Origin: Verrucomicrobiia bacterium
GTDB lineage: Bacteria > Verrucomicrobiota > Verrucomicrobiia > Limisphaerales > UBA9464
Direction of reading: 5' to 3'
Assembly (NCBI GenBank): GCA_019634635.1
Contig: JAHCBB010000011.1
Location: 115,692-179,691, forward strand
Length of the DNA: 64,000 bases
Below the pieces are notes generated by a model, which did no database searches, had not been told where the DNA came from, and saw only the letters and a program-made list of their open reading frames with translations. Both the position numbers and the translations under genes were made by a program. Below are positions 39,093 to 47,823 of the stretch, one piece after another. How positions within the stretch are numbered: position 1 is the stretch's first letter; the number at the start of each line of letters is the position of its first letter.

Positions 39093-39779
39093 ATGGCGCT
39101 GCTGGACATTACTGGACTCGAGAAGTCCTTCCAGGGTCCTGACGGCTCCCGTCACCCGGTGATCCGGATCCCGAGATTCACGCTGGAGCCCCGGGCGCAG
39201 GTGGCCCTGAGCGGCACCAGCGGAACAGGCAAGACCACGTTCCTCCACCTGATCGCCGGCATTCTCACCCCCGACGCCGGCTCCATCGAGCTCGATGGCC
39301 GGCCAATGTCCACCCTGTCGGAGGCGGCCCGGGACCGGCTGCGGGCCACCCACATCGGGTACATCTTCCAAACCTTCAACCTGCTCCAGGGCTTCACGGT
39401 GCTGGAAAACGTCCTGCTCGGCATGAGCTTTGGTCCGGGAGCGGACCGCGCCCGGGCTGCCGCGCTGCTCGACCGCGTCGGATTGTCCGGACGCCTGCAT
39501 CACTTCCCACGCCAGCTTTCGACCGGACAACAGCAGCGCGTCGCCGTGGCCCGTGCGCTCGCGCACCGGCCCCGGCTGGTTCTCGCCGACGAGCCGACCG
39601 GCAATCTCGACGCCGCCAACGCCCGGGAGGCCCTCGCGCTGATCCGTGGGGGCTGTGCCGAGAACGAGGCGGCGCTCCTGCTGGTGAGCCACGATCCTGC
39701 GGTGCTCGACGGGTTCGAAGGCCGGATCGCCCTGGCGGAACTCAACCGGGCCGCAAACCCCTCCGGAGGACCTCAATGA
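39093..39779 (+). CDS. ABC transporter ATP-binding protein (LolD/MacB type)
   Basis: A 228-residue ATPase with Walker A ([13 protein letters not shown]), Q-loop ([12 protein letters not shown]), signature [15 protein letters not shown], Walker B ([12 protein letters not shown]) and H-loop (LLVSHD). The sequence falls with LolD/MacB-type ATPases that work with FtsX-like permeases rather than with classical importers. ATG 39093 is set by the conserved beginning ([11 protein letters not shown]); the longer frame upstream is unlikely. Its end overlaps the start of the permease gene by 4 bp. Confidence 0.93.
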   Translation: MALLDITGLEKSFQGPDGSRHPVIRIPRFTLEPRAQVALSGTSGTGKTTFLHLIAGILTPDAGSIELDGRPMSTLSEAARDRLRATHIGYIFQTFNLLQGFTVLENVLLGMSFGPGADRARAAALLDRVGLSGRLHHFPRQLSTGQQQRVAVARALAHRPRLVLADEPTGNLDAANAREALALIRGGCAENEAALLLVSHDPAVLDGFEGRIALAELNRAANPSGGPQ

Positions 39780-40978
39780 CCCTCTGGCTGATCGTTCGTC
39801 GCAGCCTGCGGCAGCATCTGCTGTCCTCAATCGTCACCGCCGTGCTGATCGCCCTGGCCGGTGGGCTGCTGATGTCGGTGTGGTCGGTGCGGCGGCAATC
39901 GCACGCCACATTCACCGGTCAGAGCGGCGGTTGGGATGCCGTCCTAGGCGCACGCGGCGCGAAGCTGCAGCTGGTGCTCAACGCGATCTTCCATCTCGAG
40001 GCCTCCCCGGGAAACGTCCCCTACGACGATTACCTGGAGATCGCCGCCAACCGCGCCGTGGCGGCCGCAGTGCCCCTGGCGGTCGGCGACAACTACCATG
40101 GGTTCCGCCTGGTGGGCACCCTCACCAACCTGTTCGCGACCGAATACCGGCCGGGTGCCACGTTCCGGGTGGCACCCGGCGGGCGGATGTTCGAGGACGG
40201 CTATCGCGAGGCGGTGCTCGGCAGCTTTGCGGCGCAGCAACTCCGACTGAAGCCGGGCGACCTCTTCAAGCCGTATCACGGGCTGAACTTCGACCCGCAG
40301 GCGCAGCATCCCGACGAATACACCGTGGTGGGCGTGCTGGAACCGTCCAACACGCCGGCGGACCGCGTGCTTTGGATCCCCCTGGCAGGCCTGCAAAACA
40401 TGAGCGGGCATGATCCGGAGTCTGCGACTGATGTGAGCGCCGTGCTAGTGAAGCTGCGATCGCCGGTTGCCGGACAACAACTGGACATGCTCTACAACCG
40501 CCAGGGCAACCGCCTGACGTTTGCGTGGCCGATTGCCCGTCAGATGGCGGAGCTTTTTGACAAGTTTGGCTGGTTCGATGCGGTGCTGGCGCTGGTCGCG
40601 TGGCTGGTGGCCCTGGTGGCCACGGGGGCCGTGCTGGCCAGCATGTACAACTCCATGAGCGCCCGACGTCGCGACCTGGCCATCCTCCGGGCCCTGGGCG
40701 CCCGGCGTCGGACCGTCTTCGCCGCGATCGTGCTCGAGGCGGCCACCATTGCCGCGGCCGGGGTCCTCCTTGGGTACGCAGTGTACCTCGCCATCCTCAC
40801 GGGCGCCGCCTCCGTGATCCGCGCGCAAACCGGCGTCGTGCTGGATCCCCTCGCACCCGACCCGGTGCTCCTGTGGGCGCCGGTCGCGCTGATCGCCCTG
40901 GGCGCGCTGGCCGGAATCGTGCCCGCGATCAAGGCGTATCGCACCGACGTCGCCGCCAGCCTGGCACCGGAGTCGTGA
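39776..40978 (+). CDS. ABC transporter permease, FtsX/MacB type
   Basis: A 400-residue permease. It has an N-terminal helix (LSSIVTAVLIALAGGLLMSVWSV), a periplasmic MacB-like domain (~40-260; GGWDAVLGARGAKLQLVLNAIFHLE and the EYTVVGVLEPSNTPADRVLWIPL segment), and three C-terminal helices with the FtsX core (SMYNSMSARRRDLAILRALGARRRTVF). With the overlapping ATPase gene it forms a mechanotransmission-type exporter rather than a channel. The following genes suggest a metal-related or lipoprotein-related task. Confidence 0.9.
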   Translation: MTLWLIVRRSLRQHLLSSIVTAVLIALAGGLLMSVWSVRRQSHATFTGQSGGWDAVLGARGAKLQLVLNAIFHLEASPGNVPYDDYLEIAANRAVAAAVPLAVGDNYHGFRLVGTLTNLFATEYRPGATFRVAPGGRMFEDGYREAVLGSFAAQQLRLKPGDLFKPYHGLNFDPQAQHPDEYTVVGVLEPSNTPADRVLWIPLAGLQNMSGHDPESATDVSAVLVKLRSPVAGQQLDMLYNRQGNRLTFAWPIARQMAELFDKFGWFDAVLALVAWLVALVATGAVLASMYNSMSARRRDLAILRALGARRRTVFAAIVLEAATIAAAGVLLGYAVYLAILTGAASVIRAQTGVVLDPLAPDPVLLWAPVALIALGALAGIVPAIKAYRTDVAASLAPES

Positions 40979-41054
40979 ACCCGGCCTCGAAGTTCCCGCG
41001 GGGCCGCGGGCGGCGATTTACACGGAACGCCGACCTGCTACACCTTCTGTCCGG

Positions 41055-41534
41055 ATGAAACGTCGTTCCCTGCTGGGGGCCCTTGTGGCCGCCGTCCTTT
41101 GCCTCGGCCCCTGGGGTTGTGGCGAACCTCATTCCGATCACTCCGGGGGCAGCCATCCCGCCGGCGGTCATGCCCACGAGCCCAAGTACGGCGGGATCCT
41201 CGTGGAACTGGGCAACCACGAGGGCAACGTGGAGGTGGTGCTCGATCCGACGGCCGGGCGGCTGACGCTCTACGTGCTGGATGCCCATGCGGAGAACTTT
41301 GTGAGGCTGCCCGTATCGTCCATTGCAGTCGTCGCCGATGCCCCGGGCGGCCCCCGCACCCTGAACCTCCAGCCCGTCGCCAACACCGCGACTGGCGAAA
41401 AAGCCGGCGACACGTCGCAGTTCGAGGTCGTGGAGGAGTGGTTGAAAACATCCCCGACGCTGACGGGCCGGATCCAGGAACTGCCGGTCCGGTCCAAAAC
41501 CTACCGCGACGTCGCCTTCCAGATCACCCGGTGA
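41055..41534 (+). CDS. His-rich exported protein, probable metal binding
   Basis: A 159-residue protein with a short hydrophobic leader (LGALVAAVLCLGPWGC), possibly a lipoprotein although the lipobox is weak. A His-rich stretch follows (HSDHSGGSHPAGGHAHEPKYGG, residues ~25-48, given in parts). The 'H-x-P-K-x-G-G-x-x-x-E' pattern and beta-rich rest resemble the metal-binding domain ahead of CzcB-like adaptors. Its place between an ABC/FtsX pair and a DUF3299 gene matches the position of the zinc-binding protein in zinc-regulated operons. Start ATG 41055. Confidence 0.6.
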   Translation: MKRRSLLGALVAAVLCLGPWGCGEPHSDHSGGSHPAGGHAHEPKYGGILVELGNHEGNVEVVLDPTAGRLTLYVLDAHAENFVRLPVSSIAVVADAPGGPRTLNLQPVANTATGEKAGDTSQFEVVEEWLKTSPTLTGRIQELPVRSKTYRDVAFQITR

Positions 41535-41539
41535 CCCCC

Positions 41540-42160
41540 ATGAACCGCCACCACCTGCCTGCAATCGCCCTCGGGCTGCTGACGTTTGCCGCCGTCCCGG
41601 CGCAGACGCCTCCGCGCGGGGAGCCCATCAAACCCCTTGCACCCAAGGGCGAGCCCATCAAGCCGCTCGCCCCTGCAACAAAGCCCTCCGCGGATGCTCC
41701 GGCGGCACCGACGGTGCCCGCGACCCCCGCAGCGACTTCGGAAGGTGTGACGTCCGTGGGATTCGAGACGCTGAGTGCCTTCAAATACGACGTTCCGGAC
41801 GACACGCCCAACCCGGACACGACGGCGGATCCCGACGCGCAGATTCCCGAGACGGTCAAGGCCTTCCATGGAAAGCGGATCTCCCTGAAGGGGTTCATGC
41901 TGCCCCTCAAGGTGGAGCAGGGCCTGGTCACCGAGCTGCTCATCATGCGCGACCAGTCCATGTGCTGTTACGGAACGGTGCCGAAGATCAATGAATGGGT
42001 GTCGGTCCGCATGACCAGCAAGGGCGTGAAGCCGGTCATGGACCAGGCCATCACCCTCCAGGGCACCCTGAAGGTCGGTGCCATCCGGGAGAACGGCTAC
42101 CTCGTCGGGATCTATCAGATGGACGGTGAGAAGATGGACGGCCCCGTCGGCTATCCGTGA
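41540..42160 (+). CDS. DUF3299 domain exported protein
   Basis: A 206-residue protein with a signal peptide (LPAIALGLLTFAAVPAQ). It has a short repeat GEPIKPLAPKGEPIKPLAPA (residues ~27-45), a Pro/Ala linker and a C-terminal DUF3299 domain (GKRISLKGFMLPLKVEQG, FLL-type LLIMRDQSMCCYG, GTLKVGAIRENGYLVGIYQMDG). DUF3299 contains paired Cys near CCYG. It is found beside ABC/FtsX and metal-binding genes in proteobacterial zinc operons. The gene starts 5 bp after the stop of the His-rich gene, so co-translation is likely. Confidence 0.82.
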   Translation: MNRHHLPAIALGLLTFAAVPAQTPPRGEPIKPLAPKGEPIKPLAPATKPSADAPAAPTVPATPAATSEGVTSVGFETLSAFKYDVPDDTPNPDTTADPDAQIPETVKAFHGKRISLKGFMLPLKVEQGLVTELLIMRDQSMCCYGTVPKINEWVSVRMTSKGVKPVMDQAITLQGTLKVGAIRENGYLVGIYQMDGEKMDGPVGYP

Positions 42161-42233
42161 CCGGCGCCCTCTTTGAGGTGTCCGGCCGTTTTCACGGGGA
42201 TTTGAACGCCAACGCCCCGGGACGTTTCGATCA

Positions 42234-43040
42234 ATGGACGTGTCTGAAGCCAGCAGTGCCCCCGGTGCCGGCTCCATCCGGTTCAACCGGCGGAAGTTCC
42301 TCGCCCATGCGCTATGGGTGGCCCCGGCGGCGGCCGTGGCCGACGCCACCGTGCTCGAACCTTCGTGGTTGTCCGTCCGGACCGTGCATCGTCCGGGTGG
42401 GACCGGACGCCACCGCTTCGTCCATTTCAGCGACGTCCATTTCAAGGGGGATCCCGGTCCCTTGGAGACGGTGGTGCGGCGGATCAACGATTTGAGTCCC
42501 GATTTCGCGTGTTTCACCGGGGACCTGGTGGAACGTGCGAAGGATCTGCCGGCCGCGGTCGAACGGCTGAGGGCATTGCAGGTGCCCTTGTACGCCGTCC
42601 CGGGCAACCACGATCTGGCCTGCAAGGCGAACCTGAATCTTCTGGACGACGTCTGCCGGGCCACCGGTGGTGCCTGGCTGGCCAATCGCCAGGTTCCGGT
42701 GGGCGGGGGCGAGCTTGAAGTGATCGGCATTTCCCAGGTTCCCTGCAAGTTCGCGCCGCGTCCCGGAGCCTTCAATCTTCTGCTGGTGCACTACCCGGCG
42801 TCGAGCCGGCGGCTGGAGGGTCGCCGTTGCGATCTCATCCTTGCGGGGCACACCCATGGCGGTCAGGTGCGTCTGCCATTTTTCGGCCCGCTGATCACGC
42901 CAACCAACACGGACGGTTACGACCTCGGCCTGTTTGAGTCCCCCGGGGGCCCCCTGTACGTCAATCCCGGCATCGGCACGCTGGCCCAGTACGAGTTCCG
43001 CTTCAACTGCCGCCCGGAACTGACCGTCTTCACGGTGTGA
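42234..43040 (+). CDS. Calcineurin-like metallophosphoesterase
   Basis: A 268-residue protein with an N-terminal RRKFLAHA segment resembling a Tat/anchor sequence. All five metal motifs of the superfamily are visible: FSDVHF (D-x-H), FTGDLVE (GD), PGNHDL (GNHD), a later His in LLVHYPA, and AGHTHGGQ (GHTH). It belongs to the membrane-anchored YkoQ/LpxG-like group; LpxG of Chlamydia removes UMP from a lipid A precursor, so lipid phosphate cleavage is possible. It lies 73 bp after the DUF3299 gene and may share its transcript. Confidence 0.88.
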   Translation: MDVSEASSAPGAGSIRFNRRKFLAHALWVAPAAAVADATVLEPSWLSVRTVHRPGGTGRHRFVHFSDVHFKGDPGPLETVVRRINDLSPDFACFTGDLVERAKDLPAAVERLRALQVPLYAVPGNHDLACKANLNLLDDVCRATGGAWLANRQVPVGGGELEVIGISQVPCKFAPRPGAFNLLLVHYPASSRRLEGRRCDLILAGHTHGGQVRLPFFGPLITPTNTDGYDLGLFESPGGPLYVNPGIGTLAQYEFRFNCRPELTVFTV

Positions 43041-43467
43041 TTTGGTGTGCGACTGCCAATTCTCGACCGTCCCCTTCCCACCAGCCACAACGAGATTCCC
43101 GCCGGGAGCGACCCCCCAACCTCCGGGAGACATGCCGCGAACGATCCCACCGGTCGTTCGGCGCTCCGTGTCTGCCGAGGTCCAAAAGCTGTGGACGAAG
43201 CCGGGTGCGATCCGAGCCATTTTTTGCGGTAGATATACCCGAAGTGGTTGCCCGCTGGTTCTCCGACACATCCGTCGCTTCACGGCCTCGGAGGAAGGAG
43301 CATGGCTCAACCGGATCACCCGTCCGAGACGACGCGAAACACAGACTGTCTCAGGTTCCGCTGCTCCGTTGCCGGCAGGATCGCGGGCGCAACGTGCGAG
43401 ACGGAATCTCCGGGTAACCTTCGAGGCCGCGCCGGGGTCTGTCCCCGAGACATCACGAACGGCCTCC
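43041..43467. other. Intergenic region without recognisable gene
   Basis: 427 bp between the phosphoesterase and the PQQ-like gene. The frame of the downstream gene is open through most of it, but there is no domain pattern and a signal peptide appears only at 43468. No repeat family from elsewhere in the window was found here. Confidence 0.45.
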
Positions 43468-44850
43468 ATGAAATCCCTTCCCCTGCTCGCCGCGGCCGCC
43501 CTGGGTGCCGCGGCCCTCGATGCCGCCACCGGCGCCGCCCTCAATAATTGGCCCGCATGGCGCGGGCCGCTCGCCAACGGAGTCTCCCCCACCGCCCAGC
43601 CGCCCGTGGACTGGAGCGAGGACCGGAATGTGCGGTGGAAAACGGCCATCCCGGGACGCGGGACCTCCACCCCTGTGATCTGGGACGACCTGGTGTTCGT
43701 GCTGACCGCGATCCCCCAGGGGACCACCGGTGCCGCACCGTCCGCCGCACCGGCGGCAGCCACTGAACCGCCTTCCGATCCACCCCGGGGCCCGCGCGGG
43801 CCGGGCGGGCGCGGAGGTCCGGGTGGCGGGATGACTGAGGCGCCCACCGTGCCGCAGCAGTTCACGGTCCTCGCCTACGAGCGCGCGACCGGCAAACCCC
43901 GATGGGAGCGCGGCGTGCGCACCCAGTTGCCGCATGAGGGACATCATCGTGACCACGGATTCGCCTCGGCCTCGCCGGTGACCGACGGCGAGGTGCTCGT
44001 CGCCTCCTTCGGGTCGTTTGGCATCTACGCGATGGACTTCAAGGGACAGGTGCTCTGGGAAAAGGACCTCGGCGACATGCGCACGCGGAACAGCTTCGGC
44101 GAGGGCAGTTCTCCCGCCATGCATGGGGACATCGTGGTCGTGCTTTGGGATCATGAGGGTGACGACTTCATCGTCGCGCTGGATCGGAAATCCGGACGGG
44201 AATTGTGGCGTCAGGAACGGGATGAACCCACCGGATGGAGCACGCCCCTCATCATCCAGCATGCCGGAAAACCCCAGGTCGTGGTGAACGGCACGCAAAA
44301 GGTGCGGGCCTACGACCTTGAGACAGGGCGCCTGCTTTGGGAGGTGGGCGGCCAGACGGTCAACGCGATTCCATCCCCCCTCCCCTTCGGCGACCGGGTC
44401 ATCGTGATGAGCGGCTTCCGGGGCAGCGCCCTTCAGGTGATCCGGCTCGGGGGCAGTGGTGACCTGGAAGGCAGCGATGCGATCGTGTGGACCCACAACA
44501 GGAACACCCCGTATGTGCCGTCACCGATGCTCTACGGCAACCACCTGTATTTCTTCTCGGGCAACAATGCCATGCTTTCGATCTTCGACGCCACGACCGG
44601 GAAGGCCGGCGTGGAGGCGGAGCGTCTGGACGGCCTTCAGGGGGTTTACGCCTCTCCGGTCGGCGCCGCGGACCGCGTCTATCTGCTGGGACGCGACGGC
44701 GGGGCGCTGGTGATCCGCAACGGATTGGCACTGGAGATCCTGGCCACCAACAGGCTCGACGACGGCTTTGACGCCTCGCCGGCGCTCGCCGGTACGGATC
44801 TCTTCCTGCGCGGACGGGAGCACCTGTACTGCATTTCGGAATCAAAGTAA
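43468..44850 (+). CDS. Exported PQQ-like beta-propeller protein
   Basis: A 460-residue protein from ATG 43468, which gives the signal peptide (LPLLAAAALGAAALDAATGAA) before NWPAWRGPLANGVS. PQQ-like blades follow (NVRWKTAIPGRGTS, KPRWERGVRTQL, GQVLWEKDLGDM, GRELWRQERD, GRLLWEVGGQT). A Pro/Gly-rich insertion lies at ~95-125 (PRGPGGRGGPGG). It ends REHLYCISES. It is closest in layout to the propellers at 18845 and 29415. No active-site residues for a quinoprotein dehydrogenase were recognised. Confidence 0.87.
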   Translation: MKSLPLLAAAALGAAALDAATGAALNNWPAWRGPLANGVSPTAQPPVDWSEDRNVRWKTAIPGRGTSTPVIWDDLVFVLTAIPQGTTGAAPSAAPAAATEPPSDPPRGPRGPGGRGGPGGGMTEAPTVPQQFTVLAYERATGKPRWERGVRTQLPHEGHHRDHGFASASPVTDGEVLVASFGSFGIYAMDFKGQVLWEKDLGDMRTRNSFGEGSSPAMHGDIVVVLWDHEGDDFIVALDRKSGRELWRQERDEPTGWSTPLIIQHAGKPQVVVNGTQKVRAYDLETGRLLWEVGGQTVNAIPSPLPFGDRVIVMSGFRGSALQVIRLGGSGDLEGSDAIVWTHNRNTPYVPSPMLYGNHLYFFSGNNAMLSIFDATTGKAGVEAERLDGLQGVYASPVGAADRVYLLGRDGGALVIRNGLALEILATNRLDDGFDASPALAGTDLFLRGREHLYCISESK

Positions 44851-44888
44851 GGGTGGAGCCTCGTCCGGCTTGCGGATACATCTCTGGG

Positions 44889-45509
44889 GTGCGCCTTCCC
44901 CTGTTGATGTCCCTCGCCGCGCTGCTTGCCGCGGGCTGCAGCCACCCTCAATCCGCTTCCGGCGGAAGTCGCCCGCTGTTCAATGGTCGGAACCTGGACG
45001 GCTGGGTGGTGATGCATGGCGGTGAATGGACGGTTTCGGACGGGGTACTGACCGGGCGCAACGGGGTCAACTGGACCACCGATCCGGAAACCAGCGGGTC
45101 GTGGTTGCGGACGGACCGGGAATACGGGGACTTCGTGCTGGAGCTCGAATACGCGATCAACGCCAAGGGCAACAGCGGCGTCTTCATCCGGTCGGCCCTC
45201 GAGAGGAATCCGGCGTTCACCGGCAATGAGATGCAGATTTTGGACGACAGCCACCTGGCCGGGCCCAAGAAGTGGAGCACCGGGGCGTTGTATGACGTGG
45301 TGGCCGCAAACCGGGTTGCCTCAAAGCCGGCCGGGGAGTGGAACACCGTCCGCATCGAGGCCCGCGGCCCAACGGTCCGCATCCAGCTCAACGGCGACGA
45401 GATCCTGAATCACCACGGGGTCCGGTCGCTTCGCGGATATCTCGGCCTGCAGAACCACGACGACCAGTCCGTGGTGATGTTCCGGAACGTCCGGATCACG
45501 GAACTGTAG
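44889..45509 (+). CDS. DUF1080 lipoprotein (3-keto-disaccharide hydrolase family)
   Basis: A 206-residue protein. GTG 44889 gives a compact lipoprotein signal ending LAAGC; an in-frame GTG at 44853 is an alternative. The concanavalin-like DUF1080 fold is evident: LFNGRNLDGWVV, SWLRTDREYGDFVLELEY, GNSGVFIRS, NEMQILDDSH, GEWNTVRIEARGP and a final strand HDDQSVVMFRNVRI. The family is abundant in Bacteroidetes and PVC bacteria, and some members act on 3-keto glycosides. The Glu in NEMQILDD is in the usual active-site region. Context gives no substrate. Confidence 0.87.
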   Translation: MRLPLLMSLAALLAAGCSHPQSASGGSRPLFNGRNLDGWVVMHGGEWTVSDGVLTGRNGVNWTTDPETSGSWLRTDREYGDFVLELEYAINAKGNSGVFIRSALERNPAFTGNEMQILDDSHLAGPKKWSTGALYDVVAANRVASKPAGEWNTVRIEARGPTVRIQLNGDEILNHHGVRSLRGYLGLQNHDDQSVVMFRNVRITEL

Positions 45510-45567
45510 GATTTCCGGGCCGGATTTGCGCTTGTTGCCACCGGGGCGCATGGCACGTTGACCCGAC

Positions 45568-46065
45568 ATGGCGTCCATCCTCTTCCTGCTGATTGCCGGG
45601 GCGCTGCTCATCCTGTTGGAGCCGGTGTTCCCGTATCTGGCGGCTGCCGCGATCGGCCTCGCCTTCTGGACCGGGGCGGTCCTGCTCACCTATTCGCGCT
45701 ACGGAACGCTGGCCGGGCATTGGACCCTCGCCGCCGTGCTCGGCGGGGCGATCGCCGGGACGTGGTGGTACTTGAAGCGCCTGCCGGGCTCGCGGATCGG
45801 GCGCCTGCTCGGGTCGGACCAGGTCACCCCCGTGGAAACCGCCGCGCAGACGTCCCTGCTCCACCGCACTGGCGTGGTCGTGACACCGTTGCGTCCGGGC
45901 GGCGTTGCGGAGTTCTCCGGGGAACGCGTGGACGTGGTCACTTCGGGAGAACCCATCGAACTGGGCACGTCCGTTGAAGTGGTCGCCATCGAGGGTTCCC
46001 GCATCCTCGTGCGGGCCGTTCCGACGCCGCCCACAGACTCCCGATTTCTTCCTCCCAACAGCTGA
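45568..46065 (+). CDS. NfeD-like membrane protein
   Basis: A 165-residue protein with two to three N-terminal membrane helices ([22 protein letters not shown], then [16 protein letters not shown] and [15 protein letters not shown]) and a C-terminal OB-fold domain ([28 protein letters not shown], then [13 protein letters not shown]). NfeD proteins are partners of flotillins. Its stop overlaps the start of floA (TGATG at 46063-46067), so they are translationally coupled. Confidence 0.9.
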   Translation: MASILFLLIAGALLILLEPVFPYLAAAAIGLAFWTGAVLLTYSRYGTLAGHWTLAAVLGGAIAGTWWYLKRLPGSRIGRLLGSDQVTPVETAAQTSLLHRTGVVVTPLRPGGVAEFSGERVDVVTSGEPIELGTSVEVVAIEGSRILVRAVPTPPTDSRFLPPNS

Positions 46066-47093
46066 TGAACACCCTTCCCATCAATTCCATGCAAACCGGC
46101 TCCCTCGTTCTGATCGCCATCTTCGGCGTCCTCGGCCTCGCCCTGCTCTTCCTGCTCGCGAGCTTCGGTGCCGTATGGCTCCGCGCCCTCGCCTCGGGCG
46201 CACCGGTGGGCGTCGTTGAGTTGCTCGCGCTCCGGCTGCGCGGCATCCCCGTCGGATTCGTTGTGGACAACCGGATCACCGCCGTGAAATCCGGCCTGCC
46301 CCTCACCATTGACGACCTGTCCACCCACTTCCTCGCCGGTGGCAATATTGACATGATCGTCCAGGCACTCATCGCGGCGCAGCGGGCCGGCATCCATCTC
46401 GACTTCAATCGCGCCTGCGCCATTGATCTGGCCACCAAGGGCACCGGCAAAAACGTCCTCGACGCCGTGAAGACCTCGGTCAATCCGCGGGTGATTGACT
46501 GTCCGAACCCCGCCAGCGGCAAGGGCACGATTGATGCCGTGGCCAAGGACGGCATCGTGATCAAGGCGCGCGCCCGCGTCACCGTGCGCACCAACCTCAA
46601 CCGCTTCGTCGGCGGCGCGACCGAGGAGACGATCATCGCCCGCGTCGGCGAAGGGATCGTGTCCACCATCGGCTCGGTGGAAACCTACAAGGCCGTGCTC
46701 GAAAACCCCGACCGCATCTCCAAGACCGTTCTCGACAAGGGTCTCGATGCCAATACGGCGTTCGAGATCCTCTCGATTGACATCGCCGACGTGGATGTCG
46801 GTGAGAACGTGGGTGCCAAGCTGCAGTCCGAACAGGCGGAGGCCAACAAGCTCAAGGCCCAGGCCGAAGCCGAGGCGCGACGGGCCAACGCGGTCGCGCT
46901 CGAGCAGGAAAACGTGGCGCGCGTCGCCGAAATGCGGTCCCGCGTGGTCGAGGCGGAGGCCCAGGTCCCGCTGGCGCTGGCCGAAGCCTTCCGTCAGGGC
47001 AACCTCGGGGCCCTGGACTACTACCGCCTGCGCAATCTCCAGGCGGACACCTCGATGCGCGAAAACATCGCCGGTGGCAACCCCGCGTCCTGA
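46065..47093 (+). CDS. floA: Flotillin-like protein FloA
   Basis: A 342-residue protein with an N-terminal membrane hairpin ([26 protein letters not shown]), a band-7/SPFH-like domain (~70-230; [29 protein letters not shown]) and a C-terminal coiled coil rich in EA repeats ([22 protein letters not shown]). FloA scaffolds membrane microdomains in many bacteria. The long Ala/Glu helix and length are typical for FloA. Operon: nfeD-floA, then a proline-rich membrane protein starting 3 bp later. Confidence 0.93.
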   Translation: MNTLPINSMQTGSLVLIAIFGVLGLALLFLLASFGAVWLRALASGAPVGVVELLALRLRGIPVGFVVDNRITAVKSGLPLTIDDLSTHFLAGGNIDMIVQALIAAQRAGIHLDFNRACAIDLATKGTGKNVLDAVKTSVNPRVIDCPNPASGKGTIDAVAKDGIVIKARARVTVRTNLNRFVGGATEETIIARVGEGIVSTIGSVETYKAVLENPDRISKTVLDKGLDANTAFEILSIDIADVDVGENVGAKLQSEQAEANKLKAQAEAEARRANAVALEQENVARVAEMRSRVVEAEAQVPLALAEAFRQGNLGALDYYRLRNLQADTSMRENIAGGNPAS

Positions 47094-47095
47094 CC

Positions 47096-47776
47096 GTGGC
47101 CTCAACCTCCAGTCTCCCGTTGTTCGCCGCCTGGTGGGAGCCGCTGATTCCCGTGGGCATGGTCGTGGCCGTCCTGCTCTACGCCTATCTCCAGGTGGCC
47201 TGGAAGCAGAGCCAGCGACCCGGATCCGGGCGAACAGGATCCGGTCCCCAGCCCAACGCCCCTCCCCGGCCCCGCCCCGGTCACGATCCCGGCGCACCGC
47301 CGTTTCCGCGGCCGGTACTGTCCCGGTTGCCCGAACCCGCCCCAAAAGCGCCGGTCAACCGTCCAAGGGCACCCATGGATTGGGAGGAGGAGCTGGAGCG
47401 GATGTTGGGGCGACCCCGACCGGCACCGTCCGCACCCCCGGCACCGTCCGCACCCCCGGCACCACCGCCCATGCGGCCGACGCACCGGGAGGCTCCGGCC
47501 CCGCCGCCCCCGGTCTTCGCGAAGCCCGTGTCCCGGGCCGCCGCGGTGCTGCCCACGCCCCCGGTGCCTCCCGGCGCCACGTTCGTCCCCGGCGCCGAAT
47601 TGGCGCCCAAGCCGGTTCGCCGCACCCCCCGCACGCCCCCCGCCACGGTCACCCATCGGCCCGCCGGCGGCGGTCCGGCGGTCGCCGCGGTGATCCGGGG
47701 CCTCCACGCGCGCGACAACGCGCGACAGGCCTGGATGGCCGCCTTCATTCTCGGACGTCCCAAGTGCCTCGAATAG
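47096..47776 (+). CDS. Proline-rich single-span membrane protein of the floA operon
   Basis: A 226-residue protein, GTG start 47096, 3 bp after the floA stop. One membrane helix (LIPVGMVVAVLLYAYLQVAW, ~17-36) is followed by ~160 residues of Pro/Arg/Ala-rich disordered sequence. A short conserved tail comprises RDNARQAWMAAFILGRPKCLE in overlapping parts. I do not recognise a family; the tail and the position suggest a flotillin-associated adaptor, with the tail as a possible binding motif (inference). Confidence 0.7.
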   Translation: MASTSSLPLFAAWWEPLIPVGMVVAVLLYAYLQVAWKQSQRPGSGRTGSGPQPNAPPRPRPGHDPGAPPFPRPVLSRLPEPAPKAPVNRPRAPMDWEEELERMLGRPRPAPSAPPAPSAPPAPPPMRPTHREAPAPPPPVFAKPVSRAAAVLPTPPVPPGATFVPGAELAPKPVRRTPRTPPATVTHRPAGGGPAVAAVIRGLHARDNARQAWMAAFILGRPKCLE

Positions 47777-47823
47777 ACGGCACCGGATCGCCGCGGCTTC
47801 CGCATCGCCCTCCCGCACACGAC

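Noticed and set aside
42312..43865. Long minus-strand open frame of 517 codons
   Set aside because: It spans two well-supported plus-strand genes and an intergenic region, has low-complexity Gly/Pro/Arg composition and no domain.
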